A stretch of DNA of 64,000 nt from Daphnia pulex. Its lineage: Eukaryota > Arthropoda > Branchiopoda > Diplostraca > Daphniidae. Shown here piece after piece: positions 46,801 through 57,675 of this stretch; within the stretch, counting starts at the first letter, position 1; the number at the start of each line of letters is the position of its first letter. Location: positions 1,014,501 through 1,078,500 of the forward strand of contig NC_060028.1 in the NCBI RefSeq assembly GCF_021134715.1, written 5' to 3'. A model generated the notes under the pieces. The model had not been told where the DNA came from. It saw only the letters and a program-made list of their open reading frames with translations, and did no database searches. The position numbers were made by a program, and so were the translations under genes.

Positions 46801-48762
46801 TTGGGCTTGGGTCTTCCGTTGTCCTCGTTCCAAATCGAGTCGACTAAATTGGCCTGAATCGCATCCAGTTTGATTCCGCTTTCGGCTAAAATCAGAAAGA
46901 AAACAAAATTAGACATATTCTGAATTAAAGATGAGTTGATTGAATTTGAAAAAGTTACCGAGTTCAGAGCGCCATTCAAGCCACTGATCGGCGCTAACTA
47001 ATTTGGGATCGGCCCCGACGCGGTCGCCGGAAGAGAGAACCGATTTGAGCCACTCGCTGATGCTGGGCACTTGTTCCTGACCAGATTTCATGACGATCCA
47101 TTGGCAGTCGAGTTGCTGGTCGGCCTGCAGGTGATAGCGGCCGTCCACCCAGAGAGCGGCCGAATTGAGCGTCACGACCGCCGTTCCGGCGCTTCCCGTG
47201 AAACCCGTCACGTACTGGCGTCTCCTGTCGCTCGGGGAAACCATTTCAGTCTGCACAAACAACAACAACATCAACAAGGTAAACACGAGAACATGAATCG
47301 CGTCAAATTTTGTCCGACATTCCTGAAACAGCCATCAGTTTTGAGCGGGAAAGTTTGAAACGTGTCCAACCCAAACATCACATAAGATGCTCAACCAACA
47401 ACTCACAAAGATTCCTCGTTACGCTGACAAGGAAACTCCCCCCCAGGGCTGTATGATAGGTTCAAAATATGGGTGTTTTGAATTACTAAATACGGCTGAC
47501 ATTATTATTCCATCATAACGGATTCCCCGAGGCCCGTCAGCCATTGATTAGGCATAAATTATTATCCCGCGTATACAATTAATCAATTGAATGGATATTT
47601 GCAAATCATTTTGATTTACCTGATGCTCGTCGTCACTGGTGATGATGTAGGCCTTGAGCGGGGCTCCTCTGACCAATTTGGTGGCCGACATGGCGACCCG
47701 CAGCTGCTGCAGCCGCAGCGTCGTATTGACGCGGTTGATGGGCTGCTGCTCCTGGACGATGCCGTCCAGGCAACCCAGTCGATCGGGCGTGATGCGTCCA
47801 CCGCCGCCGCCACCGCTTGCCGCCATCATCCAAACGCCTTTCGTCGCTATTTAAAAAAGAAAAAATTCTCAACCAGATGCTGCCGTATCAAATCTGATGT
47901 GGCGTTAATAGCCTTTTGGGCGTCTTTTTAAAAATAGGCGCCGTACGGGGGCGTCCAGTGACACGCCGACATCAACATAAAAAGCCAACGTTGGCGGCAT
48001 AGCACACACACACAAATTTAAAAGGAGGAGATTCTTCATGGGGAAATAGTTGTCTTTTAGTTCAGCATGTGTGGTCGACCTTTTTTCTAACTATGCCGAC
48101 TGCCAGTGTGTGTTACAAGGTGTACACCAAAAACCATCAACTCGATTATCTTTTTTGAGATTTTCTGGGGAATTCTTACAAGATGCATGGGTTTGGCGGA
48201 GTGACTCATCACCTATAAAAGTGCACTCCTTTTTTCTTTTATTTTTGGTTGGGTTACTGTTCCCTATCTGTTCGCTAACGAGTTTTTCAGACAACACCAG
48301 CACACATCCCCAAGGCCGAGTGATGGATCTGCAAAGTCTAGAATTTCCATCTGCCAACTGTCTCTCGTTGCTACAAGTTACAACAAATGTTGATATCATT
48401 TTTGATGATTTCCCACCTTGATTCAAAATTTCGGGAATGTCTGACGCGCTACACATCTAATCGCGGGAGAAACATTTCTCCACCGGAGTGAATTTTGTCG
48501 GTTCGACATTTTTTTCCCCTCACGACAAAATGTTTTTGAAAATAAAAGTAGCGGTGGCGCTAAAAATAGAAATTTTTCAAATCCTGCGAGTAGCGGCGAT
48601 CGGAAGTCAAAATGATTTACGCGCCATTGTTTTTTGAATTATTTTTCTAAAGCAAACATCCGGTAATGTCCAATGGGATAAGCGAATAAGAAGAAATATT
48701 TAAAAAGTAAATTTTGTCCTACCGTAGAGGATGAAGAGGACGAGAAATTGCGCACGAAACAT
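43883..48762 (-). CDS. XPNPEP2: Xaa-Pro aminopeptidase (aminopeptidase P), copy 2, probably membrane-anchored
   Basis: Metalloprotease of family M24 removing N-terminal residues before proline. About 14 exons run from 48762 ([14 protein letters not shown], signal peptide) to the stop at 43883. N-terminal creatinase-like region: [55 protein letters not shown]. Second domain: [19 protein letters not shown]. Catalytic domain keeps all five metal ligands: Asp in [10 protein letters not shown], Asp in [11 protein letters not shown], His in [14 protein letters not shown], Glu in SDEPGFY and Glu in YGIRLES. The protein ends in [20 protein letters not shown] and a few more residues, a hydrophobic tail like the GPI signal of XPNPEP2. 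Three central exons (about 44800-45665) are nearly identical to those of the neighbouring copy. Confidence 0.9.
44800..45665. repeat. Near-identical block shared with 50885-51752
   Basis: Introns as well as exons match almost perfectly at an offset of about 6085 bases, whereas exons on both sides are clearly diverged. This is a probable gene-conversion tract between the two aminopeptidase genes. Confidence 0.82.
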
Positions 48763-50041
48763 TTTGCGTTGAATTTTTGAAGAAGTAGAGAAAAGTGTTC
48801 AGTCGATTGTCGATGAAGAATGACGAGGCATGAAAGATGACGCCACTCGAAACACGTTGAAAGAGAAAAACAAAATGCAAATGCTGTTTTTTTTCCCGCA
48901 CGACTTTTTCGACACGTTTTTTGACAAAAGAGCAGAGAGAACACGTTGGTGGCAGATGATGATGATGATGTGCGAGCTGCTGGCGCCTCACTGAGCCTTC
49001 GGGACCAACAGCAGCGGCTCGTCATGTGTATTCAATCCCTCCCATGACTAGGGCTTCTCTCTTTGCGTGTTTCTTCATCTCTCACTCCTTCCTTCACCCA
49101 ACCCCCCCTCTTTTTTTCTCCCTTATATAACAAACTGCAGCGCCCGCCGTCTAATTTCGGTCATCGGCTCCCAACGCTCCATACCTCAATAAATACATCT
49201 AAATTTAGATAGTTTTTGTCTTCTTCTTCTTCTATTTTCAAATTTCGTTTAGTGGGGGGATTTTTTCAAGTTTTGTTTCTTGATTCGATTGTTCAAGTTT
49301 CGTGTTCTTCTTTAGATTGGGACGATTGTCTCTGGGCATTCAATCAATGGCAGGGGGAAATTCGACTATTCAGAGCTCTGCGAAATGGGCGCGGTCGCCG
49401 TGTGGATCGTTGTGAACAAGAAAAAGTAAAAAAACATTTTCTGCGTATTTTCTAATCTCCGGTAATATAGCGCGTTCGTGCGTGTACCGCATTACAGGGG
49501 GGCGTTGTCGTTTTTTTTCTTTTTTCGTAACTTTTGCGATGCCAATCTGCATATATATTTCCTCCACCCCTCCACCAGCACTCTTCTTTCTTCTTTCGCA
49601 GATGTAGTATACAAAATGTTGAGATACTCAATACGCCTCTTTTTTCCTTATTTTAAAAAAGAATCAAGCCTTGTTTTTATACTGGTCGGAGGATTTATCG
49701 ACCTCTGCTCCAGGGGGTTACACACACATCCACCAGCCATAACTCTTGTAATATGTTGAGATATCTCGACCATCGAGTGTATAGACATTTGCAGCCACTT
49801 TTTTCTTGTTCTTCTTTTTCAAATATAAATATTCAGACGATGTATTTTCGGGAGTAACCAATTGTCTTGAACGGAGAATGTCGGGAATGTGAACGACTCC
49901 ATCCGTCAGGATTTCTTGAGCAAAAAGAAAAAAAAAGCGGATCGAATGTAAAAGTAATAAGCGAAATTTTCGGTTACTTGGTTAAAAATGAGATAGTTCT
50001 AAGAAAGAAGCGTGTCGAATGCGATGCTGGGGGGGAATATC
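48763..50041. other. Spacer between aminopeptidase genes
   Basis: Promoter side of copy 2 and 3' side of copy 1. It contains poly-pyrimidine and GAT/TTC microsatellites; no gene seen. Confidence 0.55.
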
Positions 50042-53000
50042 TCAAAGGGGTAGCGGACGAGTTTTGGACAGGAGCCAGGGCAAGCATCCGCTTGTTTTGG
50101 AGGAAGTGGCGGATGTTTTCCCTGGCGGGTTTTGTTGTTGTCGTCGTTGCAACTCGGCGACGACATTCTGCCGGACCAGTTGGTGGTAATCGTTCAGCCA
50201 CTTCATCTAGACACGGGAAAACAAAATGGGAAACCCAACAAAATATTACGAGATAAAAATGGCAATTCTCTCCAGTCGATTGTTTAGTTTGGCTTGACTG
50301 GGCAAGAAAGAAAAAGAGAAAGGTACACATCAGAAAAAGATGATGGGTTATGTAGAGGTGATGATGGGCGTTTTTGAGGGGACTCACTTGTTTGGAGGTC
50401 ATCATGTCGGCTAGAATCAAGTCGCTCTCGAACGGAACCATCGTCACAGGCTCGAAGCCAAGGAATCTATTCCCGCCGCCCTCCTGTTGTTTTGCCATTT
50501 GTTGTCATCCATCAGTGACCCACCCGACGCAACAGCCGAAAAGAAAAACAACAAAAGTAACAAACGAAGACGAATCGTTAGGTAAACAAAACCGCAATCG
50601 CGTGTGTGTGTTTAATATACCGTCATGTTTAGGTCGACGACGCGCAGGATCGTTTCCAATCGGATTCCGTACTCGTCGGCCAAGTAATAACCCGGTTCTG
50701 CAAATATAACCAAGTGAAAATGTTTAGCGGGGTCAATGGTGAAAGCAAAATATTACCGTCCGAGAAAAAGAAATTGGGCTGGAATTTGTGCGGCTCTTTG
50801 CTGTTGATTCGCAGTTGAATTGGACCTGTTAAAAGAATAGATGATGAAAGGGAATTAAAATTGGATTCAAAAGGACACGCACTTTCGTGAACGTTCAGAA
50901 AGGAGCCGATTCCGTGGCCCGTTCCGTGAAGGTAGTCCAGTCCAGCGCTGTAAAGGTGTTGACGAGCTATAACATCGATCCGGGTGTCATCAATCGAGTC
51001 CGGAAAAACCAGTGTGGCCAGATCAATGGCTCCCATCAAGACTCGAGTGTAAATTTCCTTTTGGAGTTGCGTGGCTCGTCCAAAATGGAACGTTCGAGTC
51101 ACATCCGTCGTTCCATCTACAAGAAATACAAGACGTCACATATCAAAACGAATCCATCATCTCGGGCCGCAACAGCCCAAACTGGATGACGCACCGAGAT
51201 ATTGGCCACCAGAGTCGATGAGCAAAAACGAGGAATTGTCAATGACCCGATTGGTTTCCACCGATGGCCTGTAATGGATGACGGCGCCGTTGGGTCCAAA
51301 TGCGGCGATCGTACTGAAACTGGGCCCTCGATTCAAGTCCTGCTGGGCGCGATACTCGTCCAAGGTGTGCACCACTTTCAACTCGTCCCATTGCTCCTTG
51401 CCCTCTTGCACCTTTAAAAGGACATGTCCAATTCAATCAGAGGAAAAGAAAAAACAAGAAAACCAAAAATAGAATTCGAGTGGAACCTGTTCTTGGAGCA
51501 GTGAAATAAAATCACAAAGGGCCACGGCGTCTTTCAGGTGGGCGTTTCTCATTCCTTCCACTTCAACTGCATTTTTCGTCGCTTTCAATAAAATCAGTGG
51601 CGAAGGTGACGTCCGTCTCTTGTCCGCCGGAATCTGTCGGGAAACAACATTTTTTACTCAAAAAGACGCAGGACCAAAAAGGGGCAAATTGAATTGGAGT
51701 TTACCGTTTCGTAGATGGCGAAACTGACTCCACCGCTGTAGGCGTATGTTGATGGAAGGAGGACCGAACTGACATTTTGTGCCAAAACAGCCAAGTCTTT
51801 GAAAACGGCTTCGTAGGCTCTGACTCTGTCAACAAAGGTTAATTTTAAAAAGGAATTCCAAACAAGCCAAAGTTGGGATCAGCAAAGAGACGGAACGCCC
51901 AACGCGTTTCTGTTGTCTGTATAATCAAACCAACGCACTCGACACAAATAGGTTCCTCTTGACAGCGGTCGCTGTTCAAGTGCTCCCGGATCGTCCCCGT
52001 GACTTTCTCCGGCTGGATAAAGAGCACAATCCGATCCAACGATAAAAAGACGTAGCCCTCCACCAGCGGGCTGTTGGCTACATCGGAGCCACGTACGTTG
52101 AGCAACCAGGCGATCTCGTCCAGCGTCGTCACAACCACCGCGTCGACCTTTTGGGTCATCAACTCCTTCCGCACCGCACCCACTTTGTCTTGCCACAATT
52201 GACCTGCAAAAATTAAAAGAAAAAGAAAATCATTTCAATAACGAGATGGACTTTTTTAAAAAACATCAAACGAACTCAATGGCCTCCCTATCTTTTTTCT
52301 ATAAGGTAGACGTATAAATTATATGACCGAGATAGAGTGCACAATAAATATAGCCAACTACATACCAGCGAAGGCAACGTCGTGAACATAAGCGGGTCTT
52401 GGTTTAGCGTTGCTGCTGCTGCTGTTGCTGCTGCATGTCGGTTTATTAGAGCTTTCGATTTTGGCGTCGTTCCAGACGTCGTCGACAAGATTGGTTGGCA
52501 AAGCATCCAGCCAAATGTCGCTGACGGCTGCATAACCGGGAGAGAGAGACAGAGAGGTGGGGGGAAAAACCCAGACAGAAGGGGAAATAAGGTTTTAATA
52601 GCAGCTCACATGAATAGGTGAAAACTTTAACAAAGGTAATATTGTTAAGGCAATCTGCTGGGATGTTGCCGAACGAAAAAGTGGATGTCCCAACAGACGC
52701 ACAACACCTGTGCAGAGTTTCCTATACTTTATACCTAGATCGTTTCGCCATTGGAGCCAAAGATCGAAACTGACCAATTTCGGATCGGCCGCCACTCGAT
52801 CACCCGGTGACAGGGCGGACTTTAGCCAATGGCTAATCTCCGTTACCTGCGCACGATGAAGACGAAATCATCGACAAAATTAACTCCGCATTCTCTTTTT
52901 GGCGATGTGGGAAAAAACAAATTTACATTGAATATTAAAAAAAAACGGCAAACCTTGTCGTCTCCGGGTTGCATGAGGGTCCACTGGCAATCCAGTTGCA

Positions 53001-53602
53001 GATTGGCCTGCAGATAGTAGCGGCCGTCTGTCCATAAAACGGCTCGTTTGTCTGTCACGACAGCTGTCCCCGAACTGCCCGTAAAGCCGGAGACAAATTG
53101 CCGCCTGTCTTTGTCGGGAGAAATGAGTTCTGTCTGTTAATGGAACAAGCCACAAAAAAAATATGGAGTATCAAATCAATCGTCAAAAACAATCATAACA
53201 TGTTGGGGCAGACTGGGTAGACCGTTTGCGCTCTGAGTGGAATACCTGATGCTCGTCGTCTCCTGTAACGATGTAAGCGTCGACTTTGGACAAAGTCATG
53301 GCCTTTCTTAACATTTCCAGACGCTGCGACGTATTCACTCGGTTGACTGGCTCATGTTGGCCATTATCCGGCGGACAGGCCAGTCGATCTATCATTTCAT
53401 TCCGGTAGACGCTGGTTGTAGCCTTGCTGGTGGCTACTGGCGAGACTGAAGCAGCCAGAGCTCTTTCGGTCATCAACCAAATAATAACAACTATCCGGGA
53501 CAAAAAAATAAGAAATTGGAACTCGTGAGATTTATTAGGTACTGCAGTAATCATAGAATATGACTTACTTGTGATGAAATGAAATGTGCTTGAGGCCTCC
53601 AT
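50042..53602 (-). CDS. XPNPEP2: Xaa-Pro aminopeptidase (aminopeptidase P), copy 1, secreted
   Basis: Tandem paralogue of the gene downstream. Starts at 53602; [11 protein letters not shown] splices to [18 protein letters not shown], giving a signal peptide. Then [77 protein letters not shown]. The exon encoding [17 protein letters not shown] contains a CAG-type run of serines absent from copy 2. Metal ligands are complete: [49 protein letters not shown]. The last exon gives [20 protein letters not shown], a glutamine-rich stretch and [15 protein letters not shown]; it lacks the long hydrophobic tail of copy 2, so this form is more likely soluble. Confidence 0.9.
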
Positions 53603-54225
53603 ATCTCTTACTTCTTACTCTTGTAAAAAGAGCGATGAAACTGGACTTGAAAAACTGGACTCAGCAGCTATTATTTGCACGGTCGGATGAACCCTGGGAG
53701 AAGAATGAATAAAGAAAATGTTGAAACAACTGGGAGATGACCAGCGGCACTTATTTTATCAAATCAAAACCACTGGGAGATGATGGTGACAATCAATTTT
53801 GTAACTGTATACGTACTTGTCGGATTAAGAGGCTATATTTACACATGATGGTCGAGGATGGTGATGGTGATGACTGATGACCTTCAATTTCTTACCTGTG
53901 GTTTTCTTGGCCTTCACCTGTCCGTCGTGGAATTGGTACTTACTTTTCTCCTGGGAAAGCCAAATGGTCGATAAAAAAACAGAGCAAGAAATACATTTTG
54001 CCTTAATTTTGCAATTGAATTTCAAATCACTTCTTGAAATATCGATTCAAAGTTGTATCGATTACTAAGACAGACTTGTCGTCTGCTACGTTTGTTTAAA
54101 TTTCGTTTGTATGTTGTCAGTCGCCCTGTCAATTTGGGTATAATATCGGTAGTGCTTTCTTGTTTCTAACTGGAGATCAGTAGAATTAGATTTAACAGTT
54201 CCCGGATTCTCTTTGCCAGTTGGTC
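53603..54225. other. Divergent promoter region, aminopeptidase and DFFA-like
   Basis: The two genes are transcribed away from each other from this 620-base stretch. No TATA box stands out for either. Confidence 0.55.
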
Positions 54226-54828
54226 ATGGATGCAAACAAGAAACCTTTCAAACTCGTCAGTCAAGACCGAAGAATCAAAAAAGGTGCTGTGGCGGGAAGC
54301 ATGGAAGAGTTGATGCAAAAAGGTATTAGTCGTTAGTTTTAAGATATGTTTTGAGTCTAACGAACTTTTCCCTTCAATTTAGCTAGAACACTTTTCAACT
54401 TGGGCTCAGAAAATATCCAAATTGTACTGGAAGAAGATGGGACAGAAGTTTTGGAGGATGAATACCTATTGTTCCTAGACAACAACACCAAGCTGATGAT
54501 TCTTCCATCCAACAACCAGTGGAATCCCCCTATCCCTGCATTTGATGTGACTGACTGCCCAGGAACGGAGAACTCCAACTACAACCCTGTGAAAATCCTG
54601 CAAAAGCTTGTGCGAAGTCCTGGGTGTATTGCTCTGCTCAGCGAAGAAGAACTGGATGTGGTTTCCTCCTTCACCAGCCATCAAAACATTGGCATACCAC
54701 AGACTGAAGTGGAGTACCTGATTGGAGCATGTCAGAGGGAGTTGGAACAGAAGAAAAAAATCAAAGATGCTTTGGACCTGGTGGAATTGTATCAAAGAGC
54801 CAAAGAGCAGTCAGAATTACATCCTTAA
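54226..54828 (+). CDS. DFFA: DFFA/ICAD-like protein (CIDE-N plus DFF-C)
   Basis: Likely inhibitor and chaperone of the caspase-activated DNase. Two exons, 54226-54322 and 54383-54828, give 180 aa. Residues 7-75 form a CIDE-N domain (KPFKLVSQDRRIKKGAVAGS; the acidic LEEDGTEVLEDEYLLFLDNN; TKLMIL). The C-terminal half resembles the helical DFF-C domain (ALLSEEELDVVSSF, EVEYLIGACQRELEQ, ALDLVELYQRAKEQSE). A DVTD sequence at residues 87-90 sits in the linker directly after CIDE-N, where vertebrate ICAD has its first caspase site. At 180 aa it is much shorter than human DFFA (331). It converges with UTP11, with 25 bases between stops. Confidence 0.87.
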
Positions 54829-54853
54829 AAATCCGTGTCAAAATACCCCGAAT

Positions 54854-55927
54854 TCATCGTTTTCGTTCAGCTTTCCACTTGTAAATCGGCGCTGTGCTCT
54901 TTGTACCAGGTGTAATTCGAACTGGCTTCGTATCGCTTTTTCCCTATAAATAAAAAGGGTCGATTAAATTACATTTCTTTAAGTTTTGTCGAATCAATTT
55001 GTCATACTCTAAGCATTTTCTTGAGTTCCATTTTCTGCTGGGCAACCATCAGTTGCTTCTCACGGGCGATTCTTTTCTCGAGTTGGCGGTAAGATTTCAT
55101 TCGCTCCTCAGCCACATTCTGCCATCAAAAGGGAATTTATCAAAATATCACAAGCACAACAATAAAAGCATTTTACCTCAGCTGTTTCATTGGTCAACAT
55201 TTTGCTGAGATCCATCTTTTTCAAGTCTTCAAGCTTTGGACGATTGGATTTTCTCGAAAGAAGAGATGGATGTGTTTGAAGTCTCTCGGCGACATCAAGA
55301 TTTTTAGCTGCAAACAAACACACATATTTAAAATCATTTTGACTTGGAATAGATTGAGTTGTTTTACCTTCTTCTTTTGTGTCGACGAAAAACACATGAT
55401 TGTTTGATTTTTCTGCATCAATGAGGTGAAGCTGGGACTGAAGCTTGTCAATCTTTCTGGACTCTACCAGACGTTTGTGTGAAATGTATTTCAGGTCCTG
55501 AGTCTGCATCAACTTGAGTTGCTCTGGAGTGCATTCTTCCTCCTTTGGTGTGTCAATGTGCTCACCATCCTCCATGCGGGACCTGATCATGTGAAAGTAG
55601 AACTCATCCGGATTCTTGTCCAGCACCCGTCTGTGGAGTCCCTTTAACGCTGCTTTCTTGTTGTTAAAGTCCCTGTGGGAACGAATGCATTTAACAGAGC
55701 AGGCAAACAAAAGTAAAGATAATGCCAAAACTTACTTGGCCCTTTCGCGATAGTCTTTCTTTTTCTCCAAGACACCCAAGTGAGCTCGGGCTTCAGGCTG
55801 TGAGGAAATTCAACATTCATTTCATTTGAATCCAGAATCTTGGCATTACATCGAAAATTTGGAATCTTACCTGATGTCTTTCCCTGTGGGCTTTATTTGT
55901 CTTGAAAGCATTTCTGAGTGAAGCCAT
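54854..55927 (-). CDS. UTP11: U3 snoRNA-associated protein UTP11
   Basis: Component of the small-subunit processome in the nucleolus, needed for 18S rRNA maturation. Six exons in phase: 55871-55927, 55736-55797, 55368-55672, 55177-55307, 55008-55118, 54854-54943, giving 251 aa, essentially the family length. Conserved stretches: MASLRNAFKTNKAHRERHQ, ARAHLGVLEKKKDYRERAKD, NKNPD-type KNPDEFYFHMIRSRMEDGEH, DLKYISHKRLVESRKIDKLQ, NHVFFVD, KMDLSKMLTNETAE and the basic C-terminus APIYKWKAERKR. The last intron donor (GTATGA) and acceptor (TATAG) fit. CTCF-like sites lie just upstream. Confidence 0.95.
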
Positions 55928-56039
55928 TTTTCCCGCTTAATTGTCTAAAATTATCTTGGGAACTGCTTCAACTGTCGTCTTGTCGTAAACACGTGAAGAA
56001 GCAGAAGAAATTTTGTTTCCATTTTCCACCACGTGCAGA

Positions 56040-56094
56040 GCCATCTAGCGGTGAAAATAAATAAAATTCGTAAAATGGCTACTAGGTGGCGCTG
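56040..56094. promoter_or_regulatory. Pair of CTCF-like sites upstream of UTP11
   Basis: Reversed ACCGCTAGATGGC at 56040-56052 and forward CTACTAGGTGGCGCT at 56079-56093, the latter a full match to the CTCF consensus. They lie 113-167 bases upstream of the UTP11 start. Confidence 0.55.
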
Positions 56095-56949
56095 ACCGCA
56101 ACGTGTCCAATAAATCACGGAAGCGTAACGATGGCGCAATAAGTCCACCACACAGTTAGATATTGTGAAGAGGAGGGGGGATTTCATGTTCACGGTTAGT
56201 TAAACTCAATCTCTCGTGAAAAGCCTGATTTGCCTTCATCTCTCCCCGTTTCACCGCACAACACCACACCCACTAATAACACGCAATAACCACCGTCGTA
56301 GACTTGTCAACCTTTTTTAAATTGACTCGCATATAATAAACACGAATGAATAAAATTTGATTTAAATTCAAGTCAGACATCGGAAAAATCTTCTTTCGAC
56401 TTTTGCTAAGAAAGTCTGTCGATTTTCACGCGGTGCTTTTCTCACTGTCTAGAAAATATCTGCATAATATCTCGACGGGGAATGAAATAATAAATTTTTT
56501 TAAAAAAGAGGATCTCTTCTTCTTCTTCCTCTTGTGATATCGTCATAATAATAATATCGACGCTGCGGATCATGCAAAACAGTCCATCAGTCGATCCTAC
56601 CGTTTGCAGAGCCGATGTCTCGCAGGCTCCTGATGCGCCAAGGAGAATTTATAAGCCGATTGGGCCCCGCCATCGGCCAGCAAAAGGAAAAAAAAAAAAA
56701 TGTTCTTATATGCAACAAAAAATGGCATAGAATTTTATATAGATATAGGCCTCGTAAAAATTTCAAATCGAATCAATCTAAATAGAGCTCGATGTGTTCT
56801 ATTGTGGAAATAAATCAACCGGATCTAAAGAGCTATAGGCATTATATCGTTCATTACGCGTTCAATAGGAGGTCATTTATAATTCTAAAGCCCATGATAT
56901 AAAGTACGTGCAGTTTAATCTCCTATCTCTCCCCCCCTCCACCCTTCTA

Positions 56950-57675
56950 TAGGAGCCGCGTAGGAAATTTCTCATTTTAATAGCCCCCCACCACCACCAC
57001 CCACACATCCACCCATAATTTTAAAATTGGATTTCCTCTTTTTTGACTGCTCCTCCTGTATATACATATTCACCCCCTTCAAAACCATATATACTTAACT
57101 TGTGTGCGGCTCCTAAAGTCTGTACAGTTTCTGTTCTTGTATATTTGAAACGTTCCCCGAGGACTAGGAGCCGAGTGAGAGAAACGATAGAAAGAAAAAA
57201 GAAGAAGAAGTCTCATACATCAGGATCCTGGCGCAGGAGCTCTTTTGATGCGTCTCTCGGGATAGTTTTCCTTCACGCCCTTTGGGCTCCTTTTGGCTGA
57301 TGTGGCTCCTGCGCCACAGCCCCTGTGTTGGCTGCTGGCTCCTATTCTGGCCCAGCACCCAGAAACATGGGGGATGCTGGGCTCCGTCTCCCCATAGCAG
57401 TTTCTCTCTTTCCACTTTCTGGCTGTCTGCCTCCTCTCCCTTTGACATGCAAATGATATGGAAAGGAACACACACACATATATATATATAGGAGCCGTAT
57501 AGACTACTACTACGGAGGAGTGCTGGATATTTACCATGTAAGGGACAGCTAGGAGATGTATAGGATCGAGTCCCTTTTTCGCCCGCCCTTATTCCAGTAA
57601 TTGATGTAAGGTGGAAACTATGCTGTCAAATGACGTAACGAGCCGTCATTCAACCAGCTCCTGCCCTGGCTCCTA
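56950..57675. promoter_or_regulatory. Cluster of TAGGAGCC motifs
   Basis: The octamer TAGGAGCC occurs six times in 726 bases on either strand (56950, 57108, 57165, 57337, 57489, 57668), and the core GGAGCC nine times (also 57285, 57304 and 57380), with a tenth near 58400. Two copies share the wider TATAGGAGCCG. It is a candidate binding-site cluster; the factor is unknown. Confidence 0.55.

Noticed and set aside
57164-57537. Open frames over the TAGGAGCC cluster
   Set aside because: No start context, splice signals or domain; composition follows the repeated motif.
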